A DNA stretch of 64,000 nt from Uranotaenia lowii (Eukaryota > Arthropoda > Insecta > Diptera > Culicidae). The stretch covers positions 237,416,503 to 237,480,502 of the forward strand of contig NC_073692.1 in assembly GCF_029784155.1 (NCBI RefSeq), read 5' to 3'. Below the pieces are notes generated by a model that saw nothing but the letters and a program-made list of their open reading frames with translations, searched no databases and was not told the origin of the DNA. Shown piece after piece: positions 45,149 to 55,679 of this stretch. Within the stretch, counting starts at the first letter, position 1; each line of letters begins with the position of its first letter. The translations under genes were made by a program, and so were the position numbers.

Positions 45149-46539
45149 GGTTGCCAGAATATTTTCCAGGCATATTCGGACCGGACGAATCCGGGTAAGT
45201 TTATCTAAAAACCTCGAAAAATTCGGTCATCAGATTTCAAAATTTTCAACCCAAAATCCGTGCAATGTCCGAGGAAGATTGGTCATAACCACGGAATTAT
45301 TTAAGAAAATAAAAAAAAATACATTTAAAAATATATTTTAACATCTAAACACATCAGTCGGTTTTAAATCGTATTTTAGGCTTCATAAAATTTTTCGTGA
45401 TTATTTATATGTGTTATCTTATTTTGATCGCCGCTGGGATATATTCTTATCTAAGTTTGTGGCATATCGGCGAATTGAAAATCTAATTAGAGAGCAATTA
45501 AGACAGATATGAAAATTGATAGGTGGAAAGGTCAAAGCTAGAGCGCTTTGGGTAGAAGAAACGAATAGATGGTGAAACTGTGAGCTAGGGCATTGTTTCT
45601 TATCGACAGCATGACTGCTTGTGTGATTCTTTACCCGGCACCTGCTGGCTGTTTGTAGTAAGTGACGAAGAAGCCACATTGCTACCCACAACCAGCTCAG
45701 ATGGGTCGAACACATGAGGTTGCGTTCGACCGGGCAAAAAAAAATCACACAAGCAGCGCTCACAAGTGCTGTTTTGATTGCTGAAACAATTCTATCGATG
45801 CGTGCTACTTGTTCAGGTACATCAGATGGTTGCTACTTATTGTTTTTCGCATGTTATCCATCCGGTGCCTTACTTTTTCGCCAAGTGCCTCGTGTTGAAT
45901 CGTGTTGTTATTTGTTTTCCCATTTCCCCCTTCTTTTAGCCATTTGATTTTGTTATCTTATTTTGATCGCCGCTGGGATATATTCTTATCTAAGTTTGTG
46001 GCACATCGGCGAATTGAAAATCTACGACCGGGCCCGGTCGAACGCAACCTCATGTGTTCGACCCATCTGAGCTGGTTGTGGGTAGCAATGTGGCTTCTTC
46101 GTCACTTACTACAAACAGCCAGCAGGTGCCGGGTAAAGAATCACACAAGCAGTCATGCTGTCGATAAGAAACAATGCCCTAGCTCACAGTTTCACCATCT
46201 ATTCGTTTCTTCTACCCAAAGCGCTCTAGCTTTGACCTTTCCACCTATCAATTTTCATATCTGTCTTAATTGCTCTCTAATTAGATTTTCAATTCGCCGA
46301 TATGCCACAAACTTAGATAAGGATTATTTATATTAAACTTGTTCAAAAAATCGTTGCAAAAATTTTTCTTCAACTCAATTTAAGTTTTTTTTTTGAGTTG
46401 TGGAATTAAAGCGAATAAATCAGTGCAAAATCCAGACTTTATTCTACGAAATCTGGGCGACTGGGCCGGACCGAACATTACTAAATTTTGTATCAAATAC
46501 CCGGGGCAAGTCCGGGTAAAACCGGGCAATCTGGCAAGC
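45149..46539 (-). mobile_element. TTAA-type element, CCCGG-rich family, copy 4 (split)
   Basis: Starts GGTTGCCAGAATATTTTCC, ends ATCTGGCAAGC, with TTAA on the left and TTAT on the right. The two halves match copy 2 in order. A 0.9 kb foldback unit interrupts it at 45411-46321. Confidence 0.75.
45411..46321. mobile_element. Foldback element with 290-bp near-perfect arms and a 12-bp duplication
   Basis: Arms at about 45450-45736 and 46028-46322 are almost exact reverse complements. In addition the left tip (TTATCTTATTTTGATCGCC..., about 75 bases) is repeated in direct orientation at 45950-46024. GATTATTTATAT flanks the unit (45399-45410, 46322-46333). Each arm contains the same roughly 100-codon open frame, but its residues match no family I know and it is probably fortuitous. 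The junction of loop and right arm is the palindrome CGACCGGGCCCGGTCG. Confidence 0.8.
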
Positions 46540-47170
46540 TTATCTTAGCATGACCATAACAATCTGGTTCAGTTGAGTGTTCTTTGAGCACGTTCTAGCG
46601 ATGTTAATATTTTCGATTGAAGAAAATATAATGTAAGTTTCTCCGAAATCCTAGCTAATCCCTTGAATTATTTTATATACATAGTATTCCGTCTCACGAC
46701 ATAACTTGACGAACATCCCTTGAATGTAAAGCTTAAAACACAAATTCCGGATAAAATAGAACAGGACTACCGAGCCAAAAAAAAACTGGTAGATCACAAA
46801 AAAGACGGTTTCAAAATACAAAAACTTTCTTCAAATTTCGGATTTTAAATCCCTCTGAACTATAACATTTTCGACTTAAGTTTTCGCAGTATATACAAAG
46901 AAGAAAGTTTTCTTAAGAATTCAATTTCCTAAACAAATTTCAGTTATCCATTATTTATTACTTTCTAAGAACTATTTATAAACATATGTATAGGAAAAAT
47001 CATAAAAATTATGTTTTTTTAGAGTTTCTAAAATTTCCCGCTTTTTTCGTGAAATGTCCCGCTTTTTTCTGAAAGTATCTGGTAAGCCTACCTTAATGCG
47101 TCTATGCAGTTCAGATACCAAGTATATCGCTCCTTGAAAATTTCTAAATTTTAGTAAAGGCGTTAATAAT

Positions 47171-47429
47171 TTTTTTTTCGATGTTGAAAAACATGCAAAA
47201 AAAATTCCCTTCATTCCGATAGACAACGACCCTCAACCAGTATAATATTCATACGCCAGGTTGGTCTCCTGTAGTAGAATGTTAATACATGGGCCCCGGA
47301 GAGGCGCAAGATGTGGGTTCAAGTCTCACCGGGAGACAAGGCGAAATTTTTTTCGCATGTTTTTCAACATCGATTTTCTCTTATCTAGTCCCTGAAATTT
47401 CATCTAAGTTGGATTCATTTCTCTACAAA
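47171..47429 (+). mobile_element. SINE-like unit with a tRNA-like fold and 15-bp duplication
   Basis: AAAGGCGTTAATAAT is repeated at 47156-47170 and 47430-47444. The insert begins with a T-run, contains a tRNA-like segment, and is wrapped in an inverted repeat (CGATGTTGAAAAACATGC near 47179 and its mirror near 47357). It ends in CTCTACAAAA. The long duplication and A-rich end fit LINE-driven retroposition. Confidence 0.6.
47265..47337 (+). tRNA. tRNA-like sequence, probably not functional
   Basis: A 7-bp acceptor stem (TCTCCTG with CGGGAGA, one G-T), a 3-bp D stem (GTA/TAC), a GTGGG-TTCAAGT-CTCAC T arm with a good B box, and an imperfect anticodon arm with a 7-base loop CCGGAGA. Position 33 is C instead of T and one stem pair is G-G, so the anticodon (nominally GGA) is doubtful and a Ser tRNA would need a long variable arm that is absent. 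Best read as the tRNA-like head of a retroposed unit. Confidence 0.4.
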
Positions 47430-47444
47430 AAAGGCGTTAATAAT

Positions 47445-47913
47445 GTCTATGCACACCCACAGAAGAGGTTGCAAAAATCCAATGCCTATTTAGCTAATCT
47501 TCTGTGCCGAAAATGCGTTGAAAAGTGCACTGTACCAATGATGATTGGAAAAGCAAAAGCACTACTGGCATAAAAACTTGAGCTCCCAGTGGTGTATGAC
47601 CACCACATTCAAGTGAAACAAAAAAAAACATTTTGTGGGATTTTCATCATATTACATAATTCTTTCAAAATAAAAAAAAATATTGAGGATCAAACTCCCT
47701 GCAACATCTTATCTCAGCTTTCCAGTCCAATATCTTACCAAGTGCACCATCTGAGTCGGTTAGTAAATGAAAGTTTATTGTCATAGCCTTTCTGCTACCG
47801 CCGATTACCAAAAACACGCACCGCATTATCCATCTGCCGTTTAGCTGGTGTTTATTCATCCTCCTTTATCTTTGATGGGAAAGGGATAAGAATGGGGTGG
47901 AAATGGGAAACTA
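47445..47913. other. Unassigned spacer
   Basis: No gene supported; short frames only. Confidence 0.35.
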
Positions 47914-47974
47914 CACTCAGAGAAATGTTGGTGTTTGAACCAAAAAAAAATTGATTTTGATTCAAAAAAATATT

Positions 47975-50008
47975 TTATTGCAACAAACTCTCCAACATAC
48001 TCCAAACAGCGAAGTCCATAGGGTTCGGGTCTGGCGAACTCGCCGGCCACTCGGAGCTCGAAATGAACCCTGGAAAATGTTGCGCAATCCAAAGTTGGGT
48101 TTTCTTCGCTTTGTGAGCCGACGCCGAGTCCTGTTGGAAAACCCAATCCCTGGAACCAAAATGTCGACATGCCCACGATATGTACATACACTGCCGGCCA
48201 AAAGTTTGGGATCACCCACTAAAAAACATGCAAATTTTGATCGTTCCTATCTCAGCCGTCTTAGGTCATATTGAAAATCTTCTGATCTTATTTGAAAGAT
48301 AATGAGCAATATCTATCTCGGAGGTATTTTGCCCAAATATAATGTTTTAGTTTTCAACTTAAAACTTAACCTAAAGTTATAACATTTTCAAAAAATCGCA
48401 CTCAATATTCAAAGCCGATCATCTCAGGATAGGGTGGACCAAATCTCAAAATTGGAGTGGGATTAGAATTCCTGTTCTTTACTTCTCAAAACACAATCAA
48501 AAAAATTTGAGAAAAAATTCAAGAATGTATTTTTAATTAATAAAATAGACACTTGAGTTATCGTCCAAAAGTTTGGGATCACCTCTTTGTATGGCGAGTT
48601 TGGGATCATTCTTATAAAAACATGCAAATTTATTTTACTCATATCTTTCTCATCTAACATCGTATTGCAGATCTGAAGGGTTCATTTGGAAGCTAAGGAA
48701 TTGTTGTTTTTTAATAAATTCATTCAAAAATTATATTTTGAAGTGATAACCATAAAAAAGTCACCTAAAATTAATTGTTTTTTTTGAAAGTTCCCGGATT
48801 TTTTTTATAGTTCTCACCTTAAAATATAATTTTTGAATGAATTTATTAAAAAACAACAATTCCTTAACTTCCAAATGAACCCTTCAGATCTGCAATACGA
48901 TGTTAGATGAGAAAGATACGAATAAAATAAATTTGCATGTTTTTATAAGAATGATCCCAAACTCAACATACAAAGGGGTGATCCCAAACTTTTGGACGAT
49001 AACTCAAGTGTCTATTTTATAAATTAAAAATACATTCTTGATTTTTTTCTCAAATTTTTTTGATTGTGTTTTGAGAAGTAAAGAATAGGGATTCTAATGC
49101 CACTCAAATTTTGAGGTTTGGTCCACCCTATCCCGAGATGATCGGCTTTGAATATTGAGTGCGATTTTTTGAAAATGTTATAACTTTAGGTTAAGTTTTA
49201 AGTTCAAAACTAAAACATTATATTTGGGCAAAATACCTCCGAGATAGCTATTGCTCATTATCTTTCAAATGAGATCAGAAGATTTTCAATATGTCCTAAG
49301 ACGGCTGAGATATGAACGATCAAAATTTGCATGTTTTTAAGTGGGTGATCCCAAACTTTTGGCCGGCAGTGTACATTGGTTGATCTTCACTCCTACAGGG
49401 ACAAAAACCATGCGGAGTCCGGCCATCACGGGTGATTCCGGCCCAAACCATCACCGATGTTCGCCGAGTGGCCGTCAGCAAGTCGGCATGGCTTCGTGAT
49501 CTGTCTGGGAACCAAACTCTGTCGTTCTGCTTATTCACGAACTGCTGTACGGTGAAGAGTTTCTCGTCGGTAAACACGATATTCTTCAACCTTCCTTCCG
49601 CAGCCCCCTTCATCAGCGCCTTCGCTGTTTTTACCCGTTCTTGTTTCTGCTTCACCGAAAGTTCTTGAACCTTTTGGATCTTGTAGGGCTTGGTCTGAAG
49701 TTTATCTTTCGGGATCCGACGGAGACTTCGATCCGATATGTTTAGATCCTCTGCCAATTTAGTGACACTACGACGAGGATTTCTCTTCGCTTCTTGACGA
49801 TCTTCACCATGGCAGGTGTCACCACAGTAGGTAGGCGTCCCCCACCCTACCATTTTTTGGCACTTCCGGTCTCCAGGTTTCTTTCAACTGCACGGTATAC
49901 AAAAATTCTGTACACACTTATTTCGGACAGCTCACGAACTATGTCCTTCTGCCGTTTGCCATCTAGGAACAAGGCAATCACAGCGCTACGTTTCTGTTCG
50001 AGATCCAT
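47975..50008 (-). pseudogene. DD37D mariner-like transposase, split by a palindrome
   Basis: On the minus strand: ATG at 50008, an N-terminal helix-turn-helix (DLEQKRSAVIALFLDGKRQK), a frameshift near 49855, then RNPRRSVTKLAEDLNIS, IVFTDEK (first D), VMVWAGIT, and at 49372 a 1.18 kb insertion. Coding resumes at 48187 with VFQQDSASAH (second D) and SPDPNPMDFAVW (third D), stop at 47975. The second and third acidic residues are 37 apart and the third is D, which is the DD37D group of the Tc1/mariner superfamily. Removing one TA and the insert would keep the frame across the junction, so the gene was intact at this point when it was hit; the N-terminal frameshift may be older or younger. Confidence 0.9.
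48189..49371. mobile_element. 1.18 kb near-perfect palindrome (foldback Tc1/mariner-type MITE)
   Basis: CACTGCCGGCCAAAAGTTTG at the left is mirrored by CAAACTTTTGGCCGGCAGTG at the right, and the mirror continues over almost the whole unit, about 580 bases per arm, with the centre near 48780. TA lies on each side (48187-48188, 49372-49373). No protein. The tips are of the Tc1 type, and the TA target fits. Confidence 0.9.
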
Positions 50009-50049
50009 TTTTCCGGATAACACCTGATTACAAAAGTAACACTTACATC

Positions 50050-50402
50050 CAATGATAGCTAAGACTTAATGTAAACAATGCGACGAGGGGTCGTTCAATA
50101 CTGTTTCGTGTGCAACGAAATAATTACTGTTGAAGTGAAGTAATGTAGCAGTTCAATTGCCGGGACTTGTAGATATTTAATGACTGTACTCGAAAAAACG
50201 CTATCAAAAGTTGTTCACAAGAGAAGTTTTCGTATATATTTTGGGCACAGTCCTTAGTCTTGAATATTGCATTTTCAATAAGATTAGACTTACCGAGATT
50301 GCCTGATTGCCCGAATGTTTTTATTTATATTTTTTTTTTTTTGCAAAGTCATAAAAAATGGTGTGACAACATTTTATTTATTTGAATTTATTTTAATATT
50401 AA
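50050..50402. other. Unassigned spacer with a scrap of the TTAA-type family
   Basis: Near 50290-50320 the phrase GATTGCCTGATTGCCCG resembles the TTAA-type family tip; the rest is unassigned. Confidence 0.35.
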
Positions 50403-51051
50403 TCCGTCTCACGACATAACTTGACGAACATAATTCCTAAAATTCACTCGGTCGCCTCGGTTCCTAAAATTCAACCGTTCTCCAATTTCTCGGACATCCC
50501 ACATTCGCCAGATCACGCTCCATTTGGTCTGACCACCTCGCTCATTGCGCCCCTGCTCGCATCGTTCCTTCCGAATTGGCAGCGAACACGTGTTTTGCAG
50601 GACAGTGGTCCGGCATTCTCGTAACATGTCCTGCCCAGCGTATCCGGCCAGCCTTCACCACCTTCTGGATACTGGGTTCGCCGTACAGTCGCCCGAGCTC
50701 GTGGTTCATCCTTCGCCTCCACACTCCTATGTGGAGTCCATAGCAGGCACGACTTCCGCTGATCATTCACCGCCGGATCTCTCGGCTGATGTCATTGTCT
50801 GCGGTCACCAGTGAACCGAGATAGACAAAGTCTTCGACTATCTCCAGCTCGTCGCCGTCAACCGTGAACTTGTCGGTCTCGGATCCGCAGGCAAGCATGT
50901 ACTTCGTCTTGGACGTATTAATCATCAATCCAATCCTTCCGGCTTCGGCCAGTTTGCGGTAGATCTCCTCCACCACCGCAGTTGTGGAGCGTGATCTGGC
51001 GAATGTGGGATGCCCGAGAAGTTGGAGAACGGTTGTCATGAACCTAGTCAA
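50403..51051 (-). pseudogene. RTE-like LINE reverse transcriptase, C-terminal fragment
   Basis: Overlapping minus-strand frames give GLMINTSKTKYM and DFVYLGSLVTADNDIS (51051-50767), then GRIRWAGHVTRMPD and FRNYVRQVMS before the stop. These blocks are the C-terminal hallmark of RTE-type LINEs in flies. At least two frame changes are present. The 3' tail reads GTTATGTCGTGAGACGG and then A-rich sequence. The same tail is found near 46680 (minus) and 51073 (plus). Confidence 0.85.
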
Positions 51052-51122
51052 TTGGAGGAATATTGTTCATCGGGTTATGTCGTGAGACGGAACACCAAAT
51101 AAATAAATAAATAAATAAATAA
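51040..51122 (+). repeat. RTE-like 3' tail in the opposite orientation, with (AAAT)n
   Basis: The plus strand encodes RNIVHRVMS then stop and GTTATGTCGTGAGACGG, followed by five or six AAAT units. It is the last 60 bases of the same LINE family as the fragment to its left, head to head with it: two insertions or a twin-primed one. Confidence 0.75.
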
Positions 51123-53149
51123 GGTAAATAATATCTGAGGAATACATTTGATTTACATTACGAAGTTTCCAAAACTATAAATTTTGTAAAAATCGGTTCT
51201 GAAAAAAGAGAGATATAGCGGTTTTAAGCGAGGAGTTTCAAAATGACACTCAAGGTCTGATTAGTGGGTTTTCTTCCTGGGCTTTCATGGTGCTTCTATA
51301 ATAAAGTAATGATGGAAAATTTCAAGAATTCATTGAGAGTCCCCGAAGAAATTGTTTTATTTGGATGCACTCGAATAAAGTTACAAGCCGCCAAACTTCC
51401 AATAGTTTCGAGTTGGCTATGAGAAAAAATAGTGATCGGTCGTGTTTATGACAGCTCCGCGAAAAGTATCTCGTTAGATTTTTTTTCTGGAAGTGAAATT
51501 TTAAAATTGAAAAACGCGAAATCGGACCACAATGTGGACAGGAAGATTAGAAATAATGTCGTCAAAAGGTGCTACTGTTTTTCATCAAATTGGACGATGG
51601 TTCTACTACACTTCATGAAACTTGCTACCGGTAAACGAAGCGCCACGAAATCGGCCAAAAAAGAACATCAAGATATAGACGGAATTTTACTTGATAGAAC
51701 TTTGCAAGAAATTAAACCCTGTATCTTGTCTTGGTGAGCCCGTTCCGATCTATTTGATTTATTTTCATTGGAGTGATGTTATAGCTAAAGAGAGCTTATT
51801 TATTTCTTTGATACATTCTACAATATCATTTTTCCCTTGCATCATGAAATAAAGCAATCGAGTAATGAAGTATTTAGAAAGTAATGTAGAGCATAATCGA
51901 ATTTTTGTCATCCCATTTTTAGCTTCTGCTTATTACGTATAGAGTTAATAACTACTATTTTTTTTTATTGTAGTAGATGTAGCTCTATAACTCCAGTTTT
52001 CAAAATGTATCTTTCATCTCATTCTCACGATACATCCAGCCCTCACATTCTACAACTATTTTTCTCATTATAACTAAATGATCTTTATAGTTTAAATTAT
52101 GTAATCAATTAAACATTGCATATGAAGCGTTTGGGAGGGAACTCCACGCTTTATTCCTCCCTTTGCTCCAGTATCTTTCGCGGTGTTTACCACATGGTTG
52201 GCCTGGCCGTAGTAATCTCTGCAATGCATGTTTTCATGTAACAGAGATTACGTTGAAAAGAAAAATGAAGGATGCAAGTCCTTTCATTTTCCAGGATGCT
52301 TACACGTTTTGGCCATGTTGGTAAAAGAAGAAGAAGAAGAAGCAGCCGCCAAACTTCCAATAGTTTCAAATTGACACTCAAGAGCGGATTAGGGTTAACG
52401 TGGGTAATCTTATACCGATAATTGCCCCTCCAGGCAAGTTCATAATTGGAGTATAGTCTGATTTGTGGGTGTACTTGCTGTGACAGTTAGAGAACCTTGT
52501 GTTTCTAATAACCTTGATTTTACTATTCTTACGAAATCAATTCATAGATTCTCTCAGATACTTCTCTCAAGAAAAGATCTATTATTTAATTTGATTTTAA
52601 TAAAAACTTTATTTATTTCCTGCACATCCTTCATCTCATCTCTACATGTAGTTTAAGATTTCTTGATTTATCTGGGGTTCCAGAAGAAAACTGATTCAAG
52701 ACGCTTGGCATCCACAAAGGTCATATTGAAACACTAGACGGATGAAGGTTATCCTCAACCGTACCCAGGAAAGCAAATCGAGCAGATCTCGAGCAGGTAT
52801 CATTTGTTTAACACTTAGCGATAAATATGAGAACGCGATGACTTCTCATCCCTTTCCAATGCCGATCAAGATGACTCCGATAAGTCCGAAATTAATGAAG
52901 AGCACAAGTTGATTTTTTTTTTCAAAAATTTGATTCCAAAATTGGCACACAGTACTGACAATCATAAATCTCAATTTTTAATTTCTGAATATTCAAATAT
53001 AAACAAATTTCAATGATGGTGTACAAGAACTCAGAAACATATGTTTACAAATAAAGATGCCGTTTGAGAGCACACATTATAAACTTTGTTTACAAATAAT
53101 CCTTATCAACTGGAATAAAATGAACGACAAACAAATATCACGAGCCGAG
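51123..53149. other. Unassigned DNA with dispersed repeats
   Basis: No gene supported; a 101-codon plus frame (51432-51737) has no known motif. The phrase CCGCCAAACTTCCAATAGTTTC occurs at 51388 and 52347. A 10-bp perfect stem GTAATCTCTG/CAGAGATTAC (52211-52250) and (GAA)n at 52326-52341 mark another short repeat. Confidence 0.4.
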
Positions 53150-53377
53150 CTATTGACAAACATCCTTGAAATCTGAAAGTTTCGTTCTCGTAGCATAAGT
53201 AAGACCATTCGTCAAGAGTTGTTCATTCTCGATGATCCCGAAACGAAACAAATCGATCAGGAAGCCCGATGGTGGCCGATCCATAAAGGTGAATGAGTCC
53301 CCGAAAGTGGCTTTATCTCTCCCCGGGATCGTGAATCGCACAATTCCATTCTCGCGAAACGGTCGTTCGCATTTCAT
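53150..53377 (-). other. GC-richer island with an unrecognised 75-codon frame
   Basis: The minus frame begins MKCERPFRENGIVRFTIPG and ends DFKDVCQ. Base content is visibly more GC- and CpG-rich than its surroundings, as in an exon, but I recognise no family, no splice sites fix it, and the plus strand is also partly open. It may be an exon of an unrecognised gene or part of a transposon. Confidence 0.25.
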
Positions 53378-54404
53378 GCAAATTTGTTCCAGTCACGTAA
53401 CAAAGCTAGTCGGCGATTAATTCCTACTGTCATTGTCGTCATTTTCTGAGACCTCGATCGTCTGAAGATCTGCTAGACACTTGCATTAATCATCGGTTGA
53501 CGCACTTTTTTGCATGTGATCGATAAGCGACTAAGTAATATGGAGGCCTTAAAAGTCGAACAGCTTCAATTAACCGACTAATGCGGGAATAATAGGTGTG
53601 ACAACTACGTACATATTTACATGAGGCGCTTGTTTTTGTTGCAACTGACTGATATCACTTCCTTCATCTAGAGCACAACATTTGAAAAAGGTATGTGACC
53701 AATTGGAATGATTGATTGCTTTTCTATCCTGAAATATGATTCCTTTTCAATTAGGTATCAATTCTGATCTCTGAAACGAAATTCTAGTACATTTACCTAA
53801 TACATCCCTTTCATTATCCCAGCTTGATTGCTGCACATTGAAGGTTGAGGTCAACAACTTAAAGTGTAACAGATGCAGTTCGAAGAATGGCCCCAATCAT
53901 TACCTACTCGATGCAGTCTATATGAACAGAGCCTGCATATTGTACATACATATGTACCTGTGTATATGCAATTCCGGCTTTTGCTCCACGAACTGGTCAG
54001 CTTTTCCCTTCGTACCTACGTATAATTAATCGTTGTATATCACAAGACCAAGGAGGTAACTACTTGGCTGGAACTGTTTTTGCAAGACACCGTAAATTGA
54101 TTCAACCCATTCGTTGGTGAGTGGGGCTGATCGGTTGGCCTCGAGGTTAACACAAGCTAAGTGAATCAAATAATTTGCTTCGAAGATGCTTCTATTTCAT
54201 AACGAAGCTAATAATTCTGAATTCTGAGTATGATTAGGTTTAAAATATCTAAGTTTATGGATGTTCCCTATGACAGAAGTTTACCAACAAAGTTGTAGAG
54301 TAGATTCTTTCCTATGAAATGAAACTGAAAGGATCAATCAAAAATTGTAGATAAAAATTTGATACATTTTGAGTAAGCTTGCAGTTTGTGCGGACATTTT
54401 TTCT
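53378..54404. other. Unassigned spacer
   Basis: No gene or element boundary seen. Confidence 0.4.
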
Positions 54405-54619
54405 GTCGCCGACCGTGGCTTAGAGGATAGCGTTTAAGTCTTCTAAGCCAGAGATCATGAGATTGATTTTCGGTCACGGCATACATAGTACTCTTTCTGT
54501 GGGCTGGTAGTGTTAGCATTAGTAAGATGCTAGCCATCATGTCCTTGAAAAATGTACGCTTTAGTCTTAAGCAGAGTTTTGATCTCTTCATAGAAACATG
54601 AAGTTTCACTGAAATCCTA
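54405..54619 (+). mobile_element. tRNA-Arg-type SINE, copy 2 (main part)
   Basis: Head CCGTGGCTTAGAGGATAGCG, then AAGTCTTCTAAGCC and GATTGATTTTCGGTCACGG (degenerate B box), body with GCTAGCATC mirrored orientation relative to copy 1. The body stops at GAAATCCTA where a transposon is inserted; the last tail bases resume at 55642. Confidence 0.75.
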
Positions 54620-55641
54620 CACTCAGAAATGAAAAGAATATAAATTTATTATTTTTCATGTATTTTCAAGCTTCACCGTGCCCACTCCCAGAATTATTTC
54701 TCGGCGTGTAATTACTGAAATATTTCTCATCGAGAAATATCTCGGGTATTAAAATTTTGAGAAATATCTACGACAGTGACATCTGGTGGTGAGAAATGGA
54801 ACAAAATTCATAACGCCTGTTGAAATCAGGAATTTTGGCTAATATTTTAAATTTTCGGAGGAATTAATAAAAAAAAATGTTTGAGATTTTTCAATTTAAT
54901 AGAATACATATAATAAATTTATCCTTAATGCATCAATAACTATCTTAACCAATAATTAATATGAAATGTTGGCAGCATACTTTTCGAGGAGGAAATCCTT
55001 TCCAAACCATTCCATCGCTTCTTTGGTAGATATTTTCTTGCGTAGACCCGGGAGGACAAGTGTTGGCGCATGTCTGGCGGCAATAGACTCTTTTATAATA
55101 AGTATGCATTTTTCTACCGGATGATAAAATTTTGTTTGCTGATTGGCATGTTGCTGGACCACCTGTAAAAAAGAAAACACAGCCTTATTAGCTTATATTT
55201 TATGCGTTTATTTCAGATCTTTAAGTTGAAAAAATCTTCATTCTGCTTACATTATAATTGATTTAAAAAAAAAAATGCTTTTTTAAACTATATAGTTACC
55301 TACCGTCATGGATTTTGCTGACTGGGATGCTGTTTAATTCTAGGTCAATTTCGGAAATACTTACTGTATTTCGAATTACGAGAACTTCGTTTACTCGTGA
55401 TCCCAAACGAATAAACATAAGCTTCCATCAACAACAACAACGTAACCGCCGAAAAATGACAGATCGAAATGTTTCGGATCCAGATTTTAAGCACTGAAAT
55501 ATTTCTTCTCGAGTAATATTTCAGATGCATTAAAAAATAATAACTGGAGACATATTTTTTAATAACTGCAATAACTACACGCAAAGAAATTACTGAGTAA
55601 TTTAATATAAATGTTTTTTATATTTTTTTCATTTCTGAGTG
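54620..55641. mobile_element. TA-flanked element with CACTCAGAAATGAAAA ends
   Basis: CACTCAGAAATGAAAAGAAT at the left mirrors ATTTTTTTCATTTCTGAGTG at the right (about 25 bases with one mismatch). TA flanks it (54618-54619, 55642-55643). Joining the flanks across one TA rebuilds the SINE tail as seen in copy 1, which proves the borders. TATTTCTCGAGAAATA-like words occur near both ends. Confidence 0.85.
54956..55428 (-). CDS. Possible spliced reading frame inside the TA element
   Basis: The last exon is the best supported: 54956-55162, entered at TTTTTTACAG|GTGGTCC and ending ...EKYAANISY then TAA, with a coding-like composition (VEKCILIIKESIAARHAPTL). Upstream, 55304-55329 ends ATGACG|gtaggt, and 55365-55428 starts with ATG and ends TACA|gtaagt. 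Joined, the three give 98 codons with no stop and matching phases. The first intron would be only 35 bases, too short for normal fly splicing, so either an internal deletion removed part of it or the first exon is wrong. I do not recognise the protein. It may be the remains of the family's transposase or of a captured host exon. Confidence 0.4.
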
Positions 55642-55672
55642 TATATGTGTGTGTTCGTTTAAAAAACAAAAT
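55642..55672 (+). mobile_element. tRNA-Arg-type SINE, copy 2 (tail)
   Basis: TATGTGTGTGTTCGTTTAAA continues the SINE after the TA element; the same tail is in copy 1. Confidence 0.75.
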
Positions 55673-55679
55673 TTGATAA

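Larger units (their letters stand above)
44712..47087. mobile_element. Outer hAT-like element of a three-layer nest
   Basis: An 11-base direct repeat CTACCTTAATG borders it (44701-44711, 47088-47098). The left tip TAGGGTTGCAATCCGTCCCG is hAT-like; GTCCCGC and TTTCTGA words occur just inside both ends in opposite orientation. It carries no protein. Its middle was hit by a TTAA-type element. The 8-bp core of the duplication cannot be told from the extra three bases. Confidence 0.7.

Noticed and set aside
45419..46336. Two similar 100-codon frames on opposite strands as a duplicated gene
   Set aside because: They are the mirrored arms of the foldback element; no known domain and no reason for selection on the frame is visible.
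47265..47337. Functional tRNA-Ser(GGA)
   Set aside because: No long variable arm, C at position 33, a mismatched anticodon stem, and location inside a retroposed unit.
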